Source of the DNA: CAUZIZ01 sp965218775
Lineage (GTDB): Bacteria > Acidobacteriota > UBA6911 > RPQK01 > JAJDTT01
NCBI GenBank assembly: GCA_965218775.1
Contig: CBDCLS010000003.1
Coordinates: 620,001-684,000 of the forward strand
Direction: 5' to 3'
Length of the DNA stretch: 64,000 nucleotides
Under the pieces are notes generated by a model that was not told the DNA's origin, did not search any database, and was given only the letters and a program-made list of their open reading frames with translations. Shown piece after piece: positions 48,575-57,204 of the stretch (position 1 is its first letter; the number at the start of each line of letters is the position of its first letter). A program made the translations under genes and the position numbers.

Positions 48575-49591
48575 TTACAGAATAAGCATACAGTCTCCGT
48601 AGCTATAGAAACGGTAGCGCTTCTCGATTGCAGCCTGGTAGCACCTCTTTACAAGTTCCTGCCCGGCGAACGCGGCCACCAGCATCAGTAGCGTGGATCT
48701 GGGCAAGTGGAAGTTCGTAATGAGTCCCCCGACTGCGCCGAAAGTAAAGCCAGGTCGGATGAACAGGCCGGTCAGACCCTGGTCCGCAACCACTTCCCCA
48801 TGCTCGAGAAAAATGTGCTCGAGCAGCCGCGTCGTTGTTGTCCCCACGGCAACAATTCGGCCGCCGGCGCCTCGATGATAGCGAATTTTCTGTGCCGCTT
48901 CCGTAGTCAGGGAATAGTGCTCGGCGTCTACTTCGTGCCTTTCAACGTCTTCTTCAACCACCGGTTTGAAGGTTCCGTGCCCAACGTCCAGACGCGCTCG
49001 GCAGTATGGGATTCTTTCAAGTAGTTCTGGGGTGAAATGGAGTCCCGCTGTCGGGGCTGCCACCGAACCAGACTGTCGTGCATACACCGTCTGATAGCGA
49101 TCCCGGTCTTCGGCGTCGGCCGGCCGGCGGATGTAAGGAGGGAGGGGCGTGTGTCCAAATCGCTCCAGGGCCGCCCATACATCGCCCTTGCAACACAGGC
49201 GAAGGCGACGCTTGGGGGACGAGGCGTGGTCCAGAACCTCGATTTCCAGATGCCCTGGATCGACAATCAGGTGCGTCCCAACCTTCGCTCGCTTGCCAGG
49301 TTTTAGCAATCCGATCCAAACATCTTCCTGCTCCTGCTGAAGCAGCAGGATCTCAGTTCGAGCTCCCTGACCCTCCTTCCTGGCAAAGAGCCGGGCGGGA
49401 AAGACTCTCGAATCGTTGACGACCAGAAGGTCGGGTTTCGTGAGGAAATCTGGCAAATCGCTGAAGTGCGCGTGTTCCCAGCGCCCCCGTTGACGGTTCA
49501 CTACCATGAGACGGGACTGATCCCTTGCTCTCTGAGGAGACTGTGCGATCAGTTCCTCAGGTAGACGAAAGTCAAACTCAGCCAGTTTCAT
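48575..49591 (-). CDS. queA: S-adenosylmethionine:tRNA ribosyltransferase-isomerase
   Basis: From ATG 49591 (GGGAG upstream) the protein has 338 residues, the family norm; a longer frame to 49657 is unsupported. It transfers the ribosyl moiety of SAM to 7-aminomethyl-deazaguanine in tRNA, forming epoxyqueuosine. Landmarks are MKLAEFDFRLPEELIAQSPQ, SRLMVVNRQRGRWEHAHF, SGSVAAPTAGLHFTPELLER, ARLDVGHGTFKPV and the C-terminal FHLPRSTLLMLVAAFAG. It stands alone, divergent from the MFS gene. No other queuosine gene is nearby. Confidence 0.95.
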   Translation of the reverse strand: MKLAEFDFRLPEELIAQSPQRARDQSRLMVVNRQRGRWEHAHFSDLPDFLTKPDLLVVNDSRVFPARLFARKEGQGARTEILLLQQEQEDVWIGLLKPGKRAKVGTHLIVDPGHLEIEVLDHASSPKRRLRLCCKGDVWAALERFGHTPLPPYIRRPADAEDRDRYQTVYARQSGSVAAPTAGLHFTPELLERIPYCRARLDVGHGTFKPVVEEDVERHEVDAEHYSLTTEAAQKIRYHRGAGGRIVAVGTTTTRLLEHIFLEHGEVVADQGLTGLFIRPGFTFGAVGGLITNFHLPRSTLLMLVAAFAGQELVKRCYQAAIEKRYRFYSYGDCMLIL

Positions 49592-49683
49592 GACAGGCTC
49601 CCATTCTATAAGAATTCCAAGCGCCTCCCTGGGGCGGGAACCTACTTTCGGATGCAACAGACGCTGTGCCAGAATAGCGCCTC

Positions 49684-50877
49684 ATGCACCTGGGGCTGCA
49701 CCGACCTATCTTAATCCTGGCCTCGGCCCACTTCCTGATCGACTGCTACTCGAGTATGTTCGGCGCGTTCCTCCCCTTTCTCCATCAGGAACGCGGCCTC
49801 TCTCTCGGACAAGCCGGTATTCTGGGCGGAGCGCTCGCCTTTTCCAGCGCTCTTACCCAACCCCTGTACGGCTACCTGGCCGACCGCCTGCGAAGCAGGG
49901 TCTTCCTGGTCGCAGGACCGGCACTGGCCGCAATCTTCATTTCCTCCCTGGGACTAGCACCAAACTTCTCAGTGCTGCTGCCGATGGTCGTCCTGGGAGG
50001 TGCAGGCATTGCCGCCTTCCATCCTCAGGGGGCGGGAATCACATCTCAACTATCAGAGGGTCGCCGTGGACTTCACATGTCGGTCTTCATCTCGGTAGGG
50101 ATGGCCGGTTACGCCCTGGGACCGGTCTACATCACATCCATCATCACCCTGGCAGGCCTCCACAATAGTTACTGGGCAGCCCTGCCGGGTGTAGCGATGT
50201 CACTCTTTCTTGCCGTTCGCGGGCCTTCCCCACGGGCACAGAAAAGGGTGCGGCACAGGCGGCTGTTCGCTCGCCTGCGGCGGAACCGCAGGCCCCTTTT
50301 CATTCTTTATATGCTAGTAGTGGTCCGGGCCTCGATCCAGATGTCCTTCGTGGCTTTTCTTCCCCTCTATCTCACCACGAGGGGCTACAGCGCGCTCGAG
50401 GGCAGCCAGATTCTGACGCTCTTTCTCGCAGCCGGGGGGAGCGCCGGATTCCTGGGTGGTCTTCTCAGCGACAGATTTGGGGGTAAGGGCCTGATCACGG
50501 TCTCGATGCTTGGCTGCTGCCCATTGCTGTTAGCTTTTCTTTGGACCGAGGGGTGGATCTCGATTCTTCTCTGCGTCGCCGGGTCGGCCTTTCTACTCTC
50601 CACGGCACCGGTCAACGTCGTGCTGGCGCAGCAGCTGGTTCCCGAGGGAGTATCAACGGTTTCAGCCTTCCTGATGGGCTTCGCCTGGGGAGTGGGCGGC
50701 CTCTTCATTCCAGGCGTGGGATTTCTGAGCGAGGGAGTGGGACTCCAGATGGCATTGTCCGGAATCGCCCTTCTGGGAGTACCAGGCATTCTGCTGGCGA
50801 TGGCGCTTCCAGCGCGCATCGGGCGAGCCGGGCTCGCGGCAAAGGAACCGGCAATGGGGTCTCACCCCGCGGGTTGA
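49684..50877 (+). CDS. MFS transporter, fosmidomycin-resistance (Fsr)-like
   Basis: This 397-residue membrane protein has 12 hydrophobic helices in two halves. The first-half landmarks ASAHFLIDCYSSMFGAFLPF and QPLYGYLADRLRSR and the helix GGAGIAAFHPQGAGITSQLS, with its buried histidine and proline, are those of the Fsr subgroup. The second half repeats GFLGGLLSDRFGGKGLITVS. It is probably a proton-driven efflux pump in the inner membrane. It is divergent from queA with 92 bases between start codons. Confidence 0.85.
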   Translation: MHLGLHRPILILASAHFLIDCYSSMFGAFLPFLHQERGLSLGQAGILGGALAFSSALTQPLYGYLADRLRSRVFLVAGPALAAIFISSLGLAPNFSVLLPMVVLGGAGIAAFHPQGAGITSQLSEGRRGLHMSVFISVGMAGYALGPVYITSIITLAGLHNSYWAALPGVAMSLFLAVRGPSPRAQKRVRHRRLFARLRRNRRPLFILYMLVVVRASIQMSFVAFLPLYLTTRGYSALEGSQILTLFLAAGGSAGFLGGLLSDRFGGKGLITVSMLGCCPLLLAFLWTEGWISILLCVAGSAFLLSTAPVNVVLAQQLVPEGVSTVSAFLMGFAWGVGGLFIPGVGFLSEGVGLQMALSGIALLGVPGILLAMALPARIGRAGLAAKEPAMGSHPAG

Positions 50878-51249
50878 CCGAACAGGCGAACGCCGCAGTG
50901 TCTGGCCGGCAGCTTGGCTACGTTGACGGCACTGTCCGAGGAGTAAACTAAGGAAAGTCTGGAGCCTTGGACGCAAAATCTAAAAAGGCTCTGCACGGGT
51001 TCTGGCAAACACAGCGCGAGTCACCCACTCCTAAATCTGCCCAAGGCTCCAGCAGGAAGTTGTAGGCAATTCAGGGGCCAATCGGTCCTTAGGCCGAAGC
51101 GACGGAAGGGAAAATCCCACAAGAAGTTGGAGCCACAACAATTTGCATCGGATTCGCGCTGTCTGGAAATGAACATACCGCCGACAGGGAAATCCCAAAA
51201 AAAGACACTTTTTGTTACCCGAGGTGACGAAAAACGGCAAGTCGTGGAG
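50878..51249. other. Intergenic stretch, nothing recognised
   Basis: These 372 bases lie between the convergent MFS and thioredoxin/TPR genes. No open frame, tRNA-like structure, strong hairpin or repeat shared with other parts of the window was found on reading. The base composition is slightly lower in GC around 51,100-51,240. Confidence 0.5.
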
Positions 51250-52119
51250 TCAGAAAATCGCTCGGGACAGGAGGGTTCGGTACTCTTCGGCAAGAGGCGA
51301 GCGATTGCCGATGAGAGCGAAAACGTCCAGCATTGTCTTGCGACCAGCGTCATCTCCGAAAGAGCGATCTTCCGCTACGATACGCAGGAGGATATCGAGG
51401 GACTCACGATACTCCTGGCTCACCGCGAGACAACAGGCCAGAGCGTAGCGGGCCTCCAGCTTCGCGGGATCTTTCTCGGACCGGTGGCGAGAGCCTTCCA
51501 ACCCTCCTGCTTCTCGACACTGTCTTTGGAGTCTTCCCACCATTTTCAGTCTCTCTGCGGAATCAGCTTGAGAAGAAAGGGGTGAAATCTTGGCGACGAG
51601 CTCGTCCATTTCGTCGTAGTTGTGCCGCTCTAGAGCGATCTGGGCGAGACCGAGCAGCGCTCCAGAGTGGTCGGGCTCCCGGGCCTGAGCCTCCCGAAGA
51701 TCTTGATAAGCGGCTTCAACATCTCCGCTGGCCATTTTCTCATTGGCCAAAACGACGATCTGGTCTGCTTCGCTCGGACAGTGCTCCCTCAGGAAGCGGC
51801 GCACCTCGCTTTCCGGAAGCAGGCCGATGAACTGATCCACAGGCTTGCCATCACGAAAGACGACCACCATTGGAATGCTCTGTATCTGGAATTGGCGAGA
51901 GAGCTGTGGTGCCTCTTCGGTGTTCACTCGCGCCAGCAGAAACGCGCCACCGAATTCCTCGGCCAGTCCCTCCAAGATTGGAGTCAGAGTCCGGCACGGC
52001 CCACACCAAGCGGCCCAGAAGTCGACGATCACCGGCCGGGTCCGCGAGTGCTCCACGACCTGCTCCTGGAAATTGGCCTCAGCCACATCGGTAACCAGCT
52101 TCTTGCTCTTGTCCTGCAT
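51250..52119 (-). CDS. cnoX: Thioredoxin-TPR holdase (CnoX/YbbN-like)
   Basis: This 289-residue protein has a thioredoxin domain at residues 10-115 with VDFWAAWCGPCRTLTPIL intact and the cis-proline loop IQSIPMVVVFRDGKPV. A helical TPR-like domain follows from about 125 (AAYQDLREAQAREPDHSGAL, KLEARYALACCLAVSQEYRE). This layout is that of CnoX/YbbN, which protects oxidised proteins and passes them to GroEL. In some CnoX proteins the second cysteine is lost; here both are present. It starts at ATG 52119, with GGAGAG upstream. Confidence 0.9.
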   Translation of the reverse strand: MQDKSKKLVTDVAEANFQEQVVEHSRTRPVIVDFWAAWCGPCRTLTPILEGLAEEFGGAFLLARVNTEEAPQLSRQFQIQSIPMVVVFRDGKPVDQFIGLLPESEVRRFLREHCPSEADQIVVLANEKMASGDVEAAYQDLREAQAREPDHSGALLGLAQIALERHNYDEMDELVAKISPLSSQADSAERLKMVGRLQRQCREAGGLEGSRHRSEKDPAKLEARYALACCLAVSQEYRESLDILLRIVAEDRSFGDDAGRKTMLDVFALIGNRSPLAEEYRTLLSRAIF

Positions 52120-52333
52120 TCTGGTACTCTCCGCTCACATTATAGCGAGCGTTGAGAACCCAGGGAAAACGCTCCGCCGGCACCGGTGGCGTTCATTGCG
52201 TGCACCAGGCAGCGGGTTGCTCGGGCGAGGTCGAGAATTCGCGCGCGTCACAGAGAGACGCCCGGCAAGGCACGGGTCCGCCTGCTTGCAACCGGCGATC
52301 GAAACTGAATATACTGAGCCGGGACGTGCCCTG

Positions 52334-52603
52334 ATGATCAACTTGATTACGCTAGACTACTTAGAGTTGTTGTGTCAGACAAACCAACTGCTCATTGGCT
52401 GTGCTAGGGGAGAGAGCGAGCTTTGGATCTCCCCTTTAGGACCCCACCCGTCGACCCTCACTCCACAGGAACTCAATGACATCCTGAGAGGAAGTTCCCT
52501 CTTTGAGGTCCGCAAGTTGCTGACAGAGGACCCAGATCTGGAGGAGACTTCCTTCGTGACACGACTTGAACTCGAACGGCAGATCCGGCAATTGATGAAT
52601 TGA
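52334..52603 (+). CDS. Small hypothetical protein (89 aa)
   Basis: The chosen start is ATG 52334 (MINLITLDYLELLCQTNQLL); a longer frame to 51845 is antisense to cnoX. The product is soluble and has a predicted pattern of one N-terminal helix, a short strand pair (ESELWISPLG) and two C-terminal helices. I recognise no family. The stop overlaps the next start (TGATG), so the two are translated together. Both may form a small complex of unknown role. Confidence 0.55.
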   Translation: MINLITLDYLELLCQTNQLLIGCARGESELWISPLGPHPSTLTPQELNDILRGSSLFEVRKLLTEDPDLEETSFVTRLELERQIRQLMN

Positions 52604-53211
52604 TGACGTTGACCGATCAAGAGCTCAGCCTGCAGCAAGCCACCGACAAAATCCTTGGGTCCATCATCGACGATTGGTATGGAAACGTTTCCGGCTTCTA
52701 TCTGACGAAGGAACAGCTCGAAACAGATTCGGAGCCGGGGAACCGGGAAGAAGAGTTAAAACGTTTCCACGATGACAGAGGGCACCGGATCAAGTTCGAC
52801 AAGGACAACCTCGATTTTACCTACGGACTGGTGTCACGTTGGCAGGAGGACAGCCTGCTGATTGAAGTCAGTGTGAACAACAAGGTCGAGGAATTCGATT
52901 ACCAGGACTTTCAACGCAGATTGCTATCCCATTATGAGAATCTGGGTGAGAAACTGGTCCCTACACCCTACGAACTCAGGAACTACCGCTATTGCGACAT
53001 CTTCTTGCTGAAGCCCAATCCCACCGAGGCTTTCCAAGTTGAGACCAGAGCAGAAGGTGCCGACATCATGCGTCTTTCCTTCAGTGTGAGCAACCAGCAT
53101 CTGGAAAAGTGCCTCAGCCATCCAGTTTCAGGTAAGAACCTGATCGAGAACTACTGTGTGTCACCCTTCCGGACGGTGTATGCGGCCGTTTACCGGCGCA
53201 TCGCGAGTTGA
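52603..53211 (+). CDS. Hypothetical protein (202 aa), coupled to the upstream small gene
   Basis: ATG 52603 lies within the stop of the small gene (TGATG overlap). The protein is acidic, with no signal peptide or membrane segment, and has a regular alternation of strands and helices (DNLDFTYGLVSRWQEDSLLI, RNYRYCDIFLLKPNPTEAFQ, MRLSFSVSNQHLEKCLSHP). No known motif or catalytic residue was seen. The neighbours (cnoX divergent, DUF309 convergent) give no clear hint. Confidence 0.6.
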   Translation: MTLTDQELSLQQATDKILGSIIDDWYGNVSGFYLTKEQLETDSEPGNREEELKRFHDDRGHRIKFDKDNLDFTYGLVSRWQEDSLLIEVSVNNKVEEFDYQDFQRRLLSHYENLGEKLVPTPYELRNYRYCDIFLLKPNPTEAFQVETRAEGADIMRLSFSVSNQHLEKCLSHPVSGKNLIENYCVSPFRTVYAAVYRRIAS

Positions 53212-53233
53212 CGCCCCTTCATCACGGTCCCCG

Positions 53234-53623
53234 TCATTCCGATCGCAGATTGATCATCGGGTAGTCCAGCGCCAAGGGCACCCTACTCTCCTGACTAATT
53301 GCCTCATCGAGGGCCTGCTTCCAGACTCGCAACTCAGACCGGAATCGTTCCAGGTCGATCCCTCCATGGGAACCTGGGTAAGGGGCTAGTCTTTCAATCG
53401 ACTGCTTCATCATGGTGCGCGAGGCGCCCCATTTGCCTTGTTGGTAGTGGAAGAAGGCAACGGCTGCCTGGATGATGCCTTGCAGAAAAGGCTGCTCGTC
53501 ACTCGACTCCTGGAGCCAAAGGTCTTCTATCAGGTCGTGGCAGTCGTAGAACTCCTGCCGATTGAATAGTTCGAGCCCTTGCAGGAACTGCGTCTGTTCG
53601 GATCCCACGGTTTCTCGTGTCAA
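53234..53623 (-). CDS. DUF309 protein
   Basis: The core, GLELFNRQEFYDCHDLIEDLW and LQGIIQAAVAFFHYQQGKWG, is the DUF309 signature: an all-helical protein with conserved histidine and glutamate of unknown role. The start is uncertain. The open frame reaches 53743, but its first 29 codons lie in a MITE remnant. A TTG at 53623 with GAGG five bases upstream is the best candidate (129 residues); a GTG at 53608 is an alternative. If translation starts within the repeat, the protein carries a repeat-derived N-terminus. Confidence 0.7.
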   Translation of the reverse strand: MTRETVGSEQTQFLQGLELFNRQEFYDCHDLIEDLWLQESSDEQPFLQGIIQAAVAFFHYQQGKWGASRTMMKQSIERLAPYPGSHGGIDLERFRSELRVWKQALDEAISQESRVPLALDYPMINLRSE

Positions 53624-53654
53624 GAATGCCTCGTCCGAGGCGCCAGAGTACCGC

Positions 53655-53783
53655 ACTTCGTAAATACGATCACATGTGCAGATGGGGTTGTGAGGCGAGG
53701 TCAAGGCAGGAGGAAGTCGACGCTTTGATATCTTCGACGACAACCAACGCAGAGATCGGCCACAACCCCCAGCTCCGGGTGAT
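53655..53783 (-). repeat. MITE remnant, related to the 29.5-kb element
   Basis: On the minus strand this has the core also found at 29656-29765 and 56996-57104 (GGGGGTTGTGGCCGATCTCT, GATATCTTCGACGACAACC in reverse). The end ATAAATACGAT-like (CGTAAATACGATCACATGTG at 53658) is a worn copy of the 29.5-kb terminal repeat. The opposite end is missing. It lies between the DUF309 gene and the ClpX-like gene. Confidence 0.6.
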
Positions 53784-53823
53784 TAGAGGGCTAGACTTGT
53801 GCGGCTGCTAAAACGGAGGCACG

Positions 53824-55356
53824 TCAATGATAGGTTTCCTTGATCCACCGTTCCAAGGATCCTGATGGATCGGAGACTACGTCGACATCAAACACCAAGG
53901 GTTCCTTGCGGGATCTCTTCTTCAAGAGCTTGACTCCATGCTCATAGTCGCGAAACAGCTCTCGGGAATAGTCCAAAATATCTCGCCCATCGGCGGCCGC
54001 TCGAGAAGCCAAGAGCTCGGCTGCTTCCCGCGTGAACGTGATTTCGACGTCGTAGTTATCGCTGAATTCTCTCTCAAACTTTTTCAGCCTGAAACGAAAC
54101 ACGTCTTCTCGGTAAAGGTCGGGATCCGCGAGAAGTTCCGCTAACTTCCTCGGCGGGTCCTCTACCATCTCCCGTCCCACCACCAGATTCCCTACCTCGC
54201 TATCCGGCAGCTGGTACTTGTACTCCCGGAAGAGCTGCTCGCAAACGGTGATCAGGCCCCGAGCACCTGTCTCCTCTTGTGCCGCTCGTTCGGCAATCGC
54301 TCTGATCCCCTCGTCTTGGAAGTAAGCATCGATTCCGTAGGCCAGAAAGTCCTTCTTGTACTGTTTTAGCAGCGAACCTTCCGAATCCTTCAGGATTCTG
54401 AAGAGATCCGGTACCTCCAACGGATTGCAGTGCACCACCACCGGCAGCCGTCCAATGAACTCAGACTCGAAGCCGTAGTCGATGAAGTCGACGGAGCGAG
54501 ATTTCTGCAGCAGAAAACGCTGTTGTTCTTGTGAGGTCTTCTCTTCCATGAAGCCGATCCTCTTGGCACCCAGGCGCTTCTTGATGATGTCCGCCAGACC
54601 CGTGAAGGCACCGCTGACGATGAACAGAATGTGTTTGGTGTTGATCGTCTTTTTCTCGGGCTTTCCACCAGCCTGGACTTCCATGAACGCCTGCATTTGA
54701 CTGGCAATGTCGGTGGGTGACTTGACGGGCACCTCGGTCTCTTCCAATAGTTTGAGCAGACCCCTTTGGACCCCGTGTCCACTGACATCTCTCCCGAGGC
54801 TGTTTACGGGTGCGGCGATCTTGTCGATCTCATCCAGGTAGACGATACCGTACTCTGCTAGTTGGATATCGCCCTTGGCCTGATGCACCAGTTCTCTGAT
54901 CAGATCTTCTACGTCTCCACCAACGTAGCCGGTTTCGCTGTACTTGGTCGCATCGGCTTTGAAGAACGGAACGCCAATGAGTCGCGCAATGTTCTGAATC
55001 AGGTAGGTCTTTCCTACTCCCGAGGGACCGATCAAGATGATGTTCTGCTTCTTGTAGTCCCGGCAATCTTCGGATTCCTGGCAGTTTTGGATATGGTGAT
55101 AGTGATCGCAAATCGCCGTAGCCAGCACCTTCTTGGCATCGTCCTGCTGGATCACATAGCGGTCGAGATACTCCTTGATTTCGCTCGGCTTGTACTCGAA
55201 ATCGATTCTCTGAGTGGCCCGGAGTTCCTCTCCTTCTACCTCGTCGGTCTCGTCGCCCTGGGCTTTGGGAAAGACCTCTACCCGCACTCCGGTGCCGTAT
55301 TTGTTTTGCAATAGCTGTTTCAGCTCATCCGGATTGAATCGTTTATCGAAGACCAT
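53824..55356 (-). CDS. ClpX-like AAA+ ATPase without the zinc-binding domain
   Basis: This 510-residue protein has Walker A in IILIGPSGVGKTYLIQNIA, the ClpX-like DATKYSETGYVGGDVEDLIR, Walker B in GIVYLDEIDKIA, and RGLLKLLEETEV. It lacks the four-cysteine N-terminal zinc domain of ClpX, having a different 60-residue N-terminus, and its C-terminal domain is longer (to FDVDVVSDPSG). A canonical ClpP-binding IGF loop was not found. It may be a chaperone or unfoldase of its own type. It is monocistronic. Confidence 0.8.
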   Translation of the reverse strand: MVFDKRFNPDELKQLLQNKYGTGVRVEVFPKAQGDETDEVEGEELRATQRIDFEYKPSEIKEYLDRYVIQQDDAKKVLATAICDHYHHIQNCQESEDCRDYKKQNIILIGPSGVGKTYLIQNIARLIGVPFFKADATKYSETGYVGGDVEDLIRELVHQAKGDIQLAEYGIVYLDEIDKIAAPVNSLGRDVSGHGVQRGLLKLLEETEVPVKSPTDIASQMQAFMEVQAGGKPEKKTINTKHILFIVSGAFTGLADIIKKRLGAKRIGFMEEKTSQEQQRFLLQKSRSVDFIDYGFESEFIGRLPVVVHCNPLEVPDLFRILKDSEGSLLKQYKKDFLAYGIDAYFQDEGIRAIAERAAQEETGARGLITVCEQLFREYKYQLPDSEVGNLVVGREMVEDPPRKLAELLADPDLYREDVFRFRLKKFEREFSDNYDVEITFTREAAELLASRAAADGRDILDYSRELFRDYEHGVKLLKKRSRKEPLVFDVDVVSDPSGSLERWIKETYH

Positions 55357-55465
55357 TGGATATCCTCTTTTCTTCGCGCACTCGTCAACGCTACCATGCG
55401 TCTCCTACCTCTAATAAGATGCACGATTCAAATCAACGATTCATACCGGGGTTGCTGAATTCCGC

Positions 55466-56809
55466 TCACAGGTAGCGCATCACCACCGCCCAGGCAGAGA
55501 TCGCGCCCATGCAAGAGATGATGGCGGCGGCGGCGATTCCGGCCCAACGAACGGGTTTCGCCGTCCGCTGCTCGGGCGGCAGCTGCCCATCAAGCCAGAC
55601 AGCGGCAATACAAGTCAATCCAACGCCGATATTGGTACTGAACAGGGCCACCAGATCGATCATGACGATGGGCGTCGTTTCGGTCCAGATGAAGACCCAG
55701 GTCAAGGCTAACAGGGTAAATCCAAAGACCTTCACGACCCGCGAATAGCGCAGATCTTTTCCCTTCGGAAGCAGCTGCTGTAGAAAGCTATGGACCCCCC
55801 TTCCGTAGATCTCTGGAAGCGCGTTGAGGGTGCCCCAGAGCGCCGCGAGAATAATCACGTAGTAGAGAGGAATCATCAGCGGAGAGATCTGGGCAAAGAT
55901 GGAAGCCTGTTCGGTGAGCAGATCGTATCCCCTGGGGATTTTTTGGCTGGGGGCGAGGATTGCGGCTCCGGCAATCATGAATGCGGCAGTGACCAAAAGG
56001 ATCAAAGAGGCGGTAAAGAAAACGTCCAGTTTGAGGGGCTTGAGGGCGCACCTGCGATCCGATCTGGACCGACCAACCGTCCATCCTTTGATCAAGATCC
56101 AATTGGAATAAACGATATAGTTCATCGCGATGCTTCCGGCATAGCCGAATACCGAAGCCATCTCCAGCACTCTGCTTCGGGACTTGATTTCCAATGGCAA
56201 CCACGCCGGATAGTCAGGGAAATACCCAAAACGCAAGAAGCCGCGGGATATCGAACCGATGTCCGGTTGGACTAGGATAGAGGCCAGCATGGTGCAGGCC
56301 AGAAGCACGAGACAAACCACTCCCTGGGACTTCTCCAGTGTCTCGTACCGCTGAAAAATGCCGGCCAGAATGGCCAGAGTGACGAACGCGAGCGCGAGCC
56401 ATTTGTAGGAGAGCACGAGTCCGCCCGAAGCCAGAATCTCCGTCATCAAGCGGCCGCTGGGAACGGCGATGACGACGAAGACGAAGGGAGCCACGACTAC
56501 TTCAAGACCGAGTATCAGCCACAATAGCCAACCTCTGGGGCCGGGAAACTCGATCAGCTTCTCCGCCACGGTCTGGCCCGAGACCGCCGCGTACCGTCCA
56601 AGCAAATAGAGGGTCAGAAACGACTTGGTTATGGTTGCGACGAGAATCAGCCAAAGAAGGTCGTAGCCGCCCCAGGCGCCGGCACGCACCGCCAGAACGG
56701 TTTCACCGGCACCAATACTTGCTGATGCAACGATCGCGCCGGGGCCAACCTGGCGAAGCTGCGACAGCCACTGGCTCCCCTTTGGGGGCGCTTCCCTCAT
56801 CGTCGGCAA
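55466..56809 (-). CDS. Nramp-related membrane transporter lacking the canonical metal motif
   Basis: This 447-residue protein has 11 hydrophobic helices in the Nramp/APC order. The first helix reads GPGAIVASASIGAGETVLAV where Nramp proteins have D-P-G-N; aspartate and asparagine are replaced by glycine and glutamate. The M-P-H motif of helix 6 is also not found (FGYAGSIAMNYIVYSNWI there). This resembles Nramp-related proteins that do not carry transition metals, such as Mg or other-cation types. The frame starts at a TTG (56809) with GAGGA just upstream; ATG 56800 is an alternative. A MITE-like element lies upstream. Confidence 0.75.
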   Translation of the reverse strand: MPTMREAPPKGSQWLSQLRQVGPGAIVASASIGAGETVLAVRAGAWGGYDLLWLILVATITKSFLTLYLLGRYAAVSGQTVAEKLIEFPGPRGWLLWLILGLEVVVAPFVFVVIAVPSGRLMTEILASGGLVLSYKWLALAFVTLAILAGIFQRYETLEKSQGVVCLVLLACTMLASILVQPDIGSISRGFLRFGYFPDYPAWLPLEIKSRSRVLEMASVFGYAGSIAMNYIVYSNWILIKGWTVGRSRSDRRCALKPLKLDVFFTASLILLVTAAFMIAGAAILAPSQKIPRGYDLLTEQASIFAQISPLMIPLYYVIILAALWGTLNALPEIYGRGVHSFLQQLLPKGKDLRYSRVVKVFGFTLLALTWVFIWTETTPIVMIDLVALFSTNIGVGLTCIAAVWLDGQLPPEQRTAKPVRWAGIAAAAIISCMGAISAWAVVMRYL

Positions 56810-56860
56810 GGTTCCTCATGGTAACAACATCTATTCTCGATAGCGATCTCTCTACTGCGT

Positions 56861-57140
56861 CTAGGAGCCTGTCCGAGTAATGGTGTGGGTTGCGTTACAG
56901 GCGCCGTTGGTCCAGCTGCAAGGCTGGGCGACGCTGTCGATGTTCGGCCATCGTCGAGGAGCCCGACCATAGCAGATGGACTGGCGCCGCCTGTAACCCG
57001 TAGGGAGAATGGGGGTTGCGGCCGATCTCTGCGTTGGTCGTCGTCGTAGATGGCAGAACATCGACTTCCTCCTCCCGCCTTGATCTCGCCTCGTAAGCCC
57101 CATTCTCGCAACCCGCACCATTACTCGGACAGGCTCCTAG
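56861..57140. mobile_element. MITE-like element, family 3 (280 bp, 34-bp inverted repeats)
   Basis: The ends begin CTAGGAGCCTGTCCGAGTAA on each strand and run as inverted repeats of 34 bp with one mismatch. A nested palindrome (GTTACAGGCGCCG near 56893 and GGCGCCGCCTGTAAC at 56974-56988) follows. The right interior (56996-57104) closely matches the 29.5-kb element even though the terminal repeats are unrelated. It has no coding capacity. Confidence 0.8.
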
Positions 57141-57204
57141 CTCCGGGACATCTACTTGTCAAATCTCCAGGCTGGAATGGCGTATACTTCGTGGCGAATT
57201 CCAG

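Noticed and set aside
50940..50990. Possible RNase P RNA-like phrase AAGGAAAGTC
   Set aside because: The other conserved parts of RNase P RNA are not present nearby.
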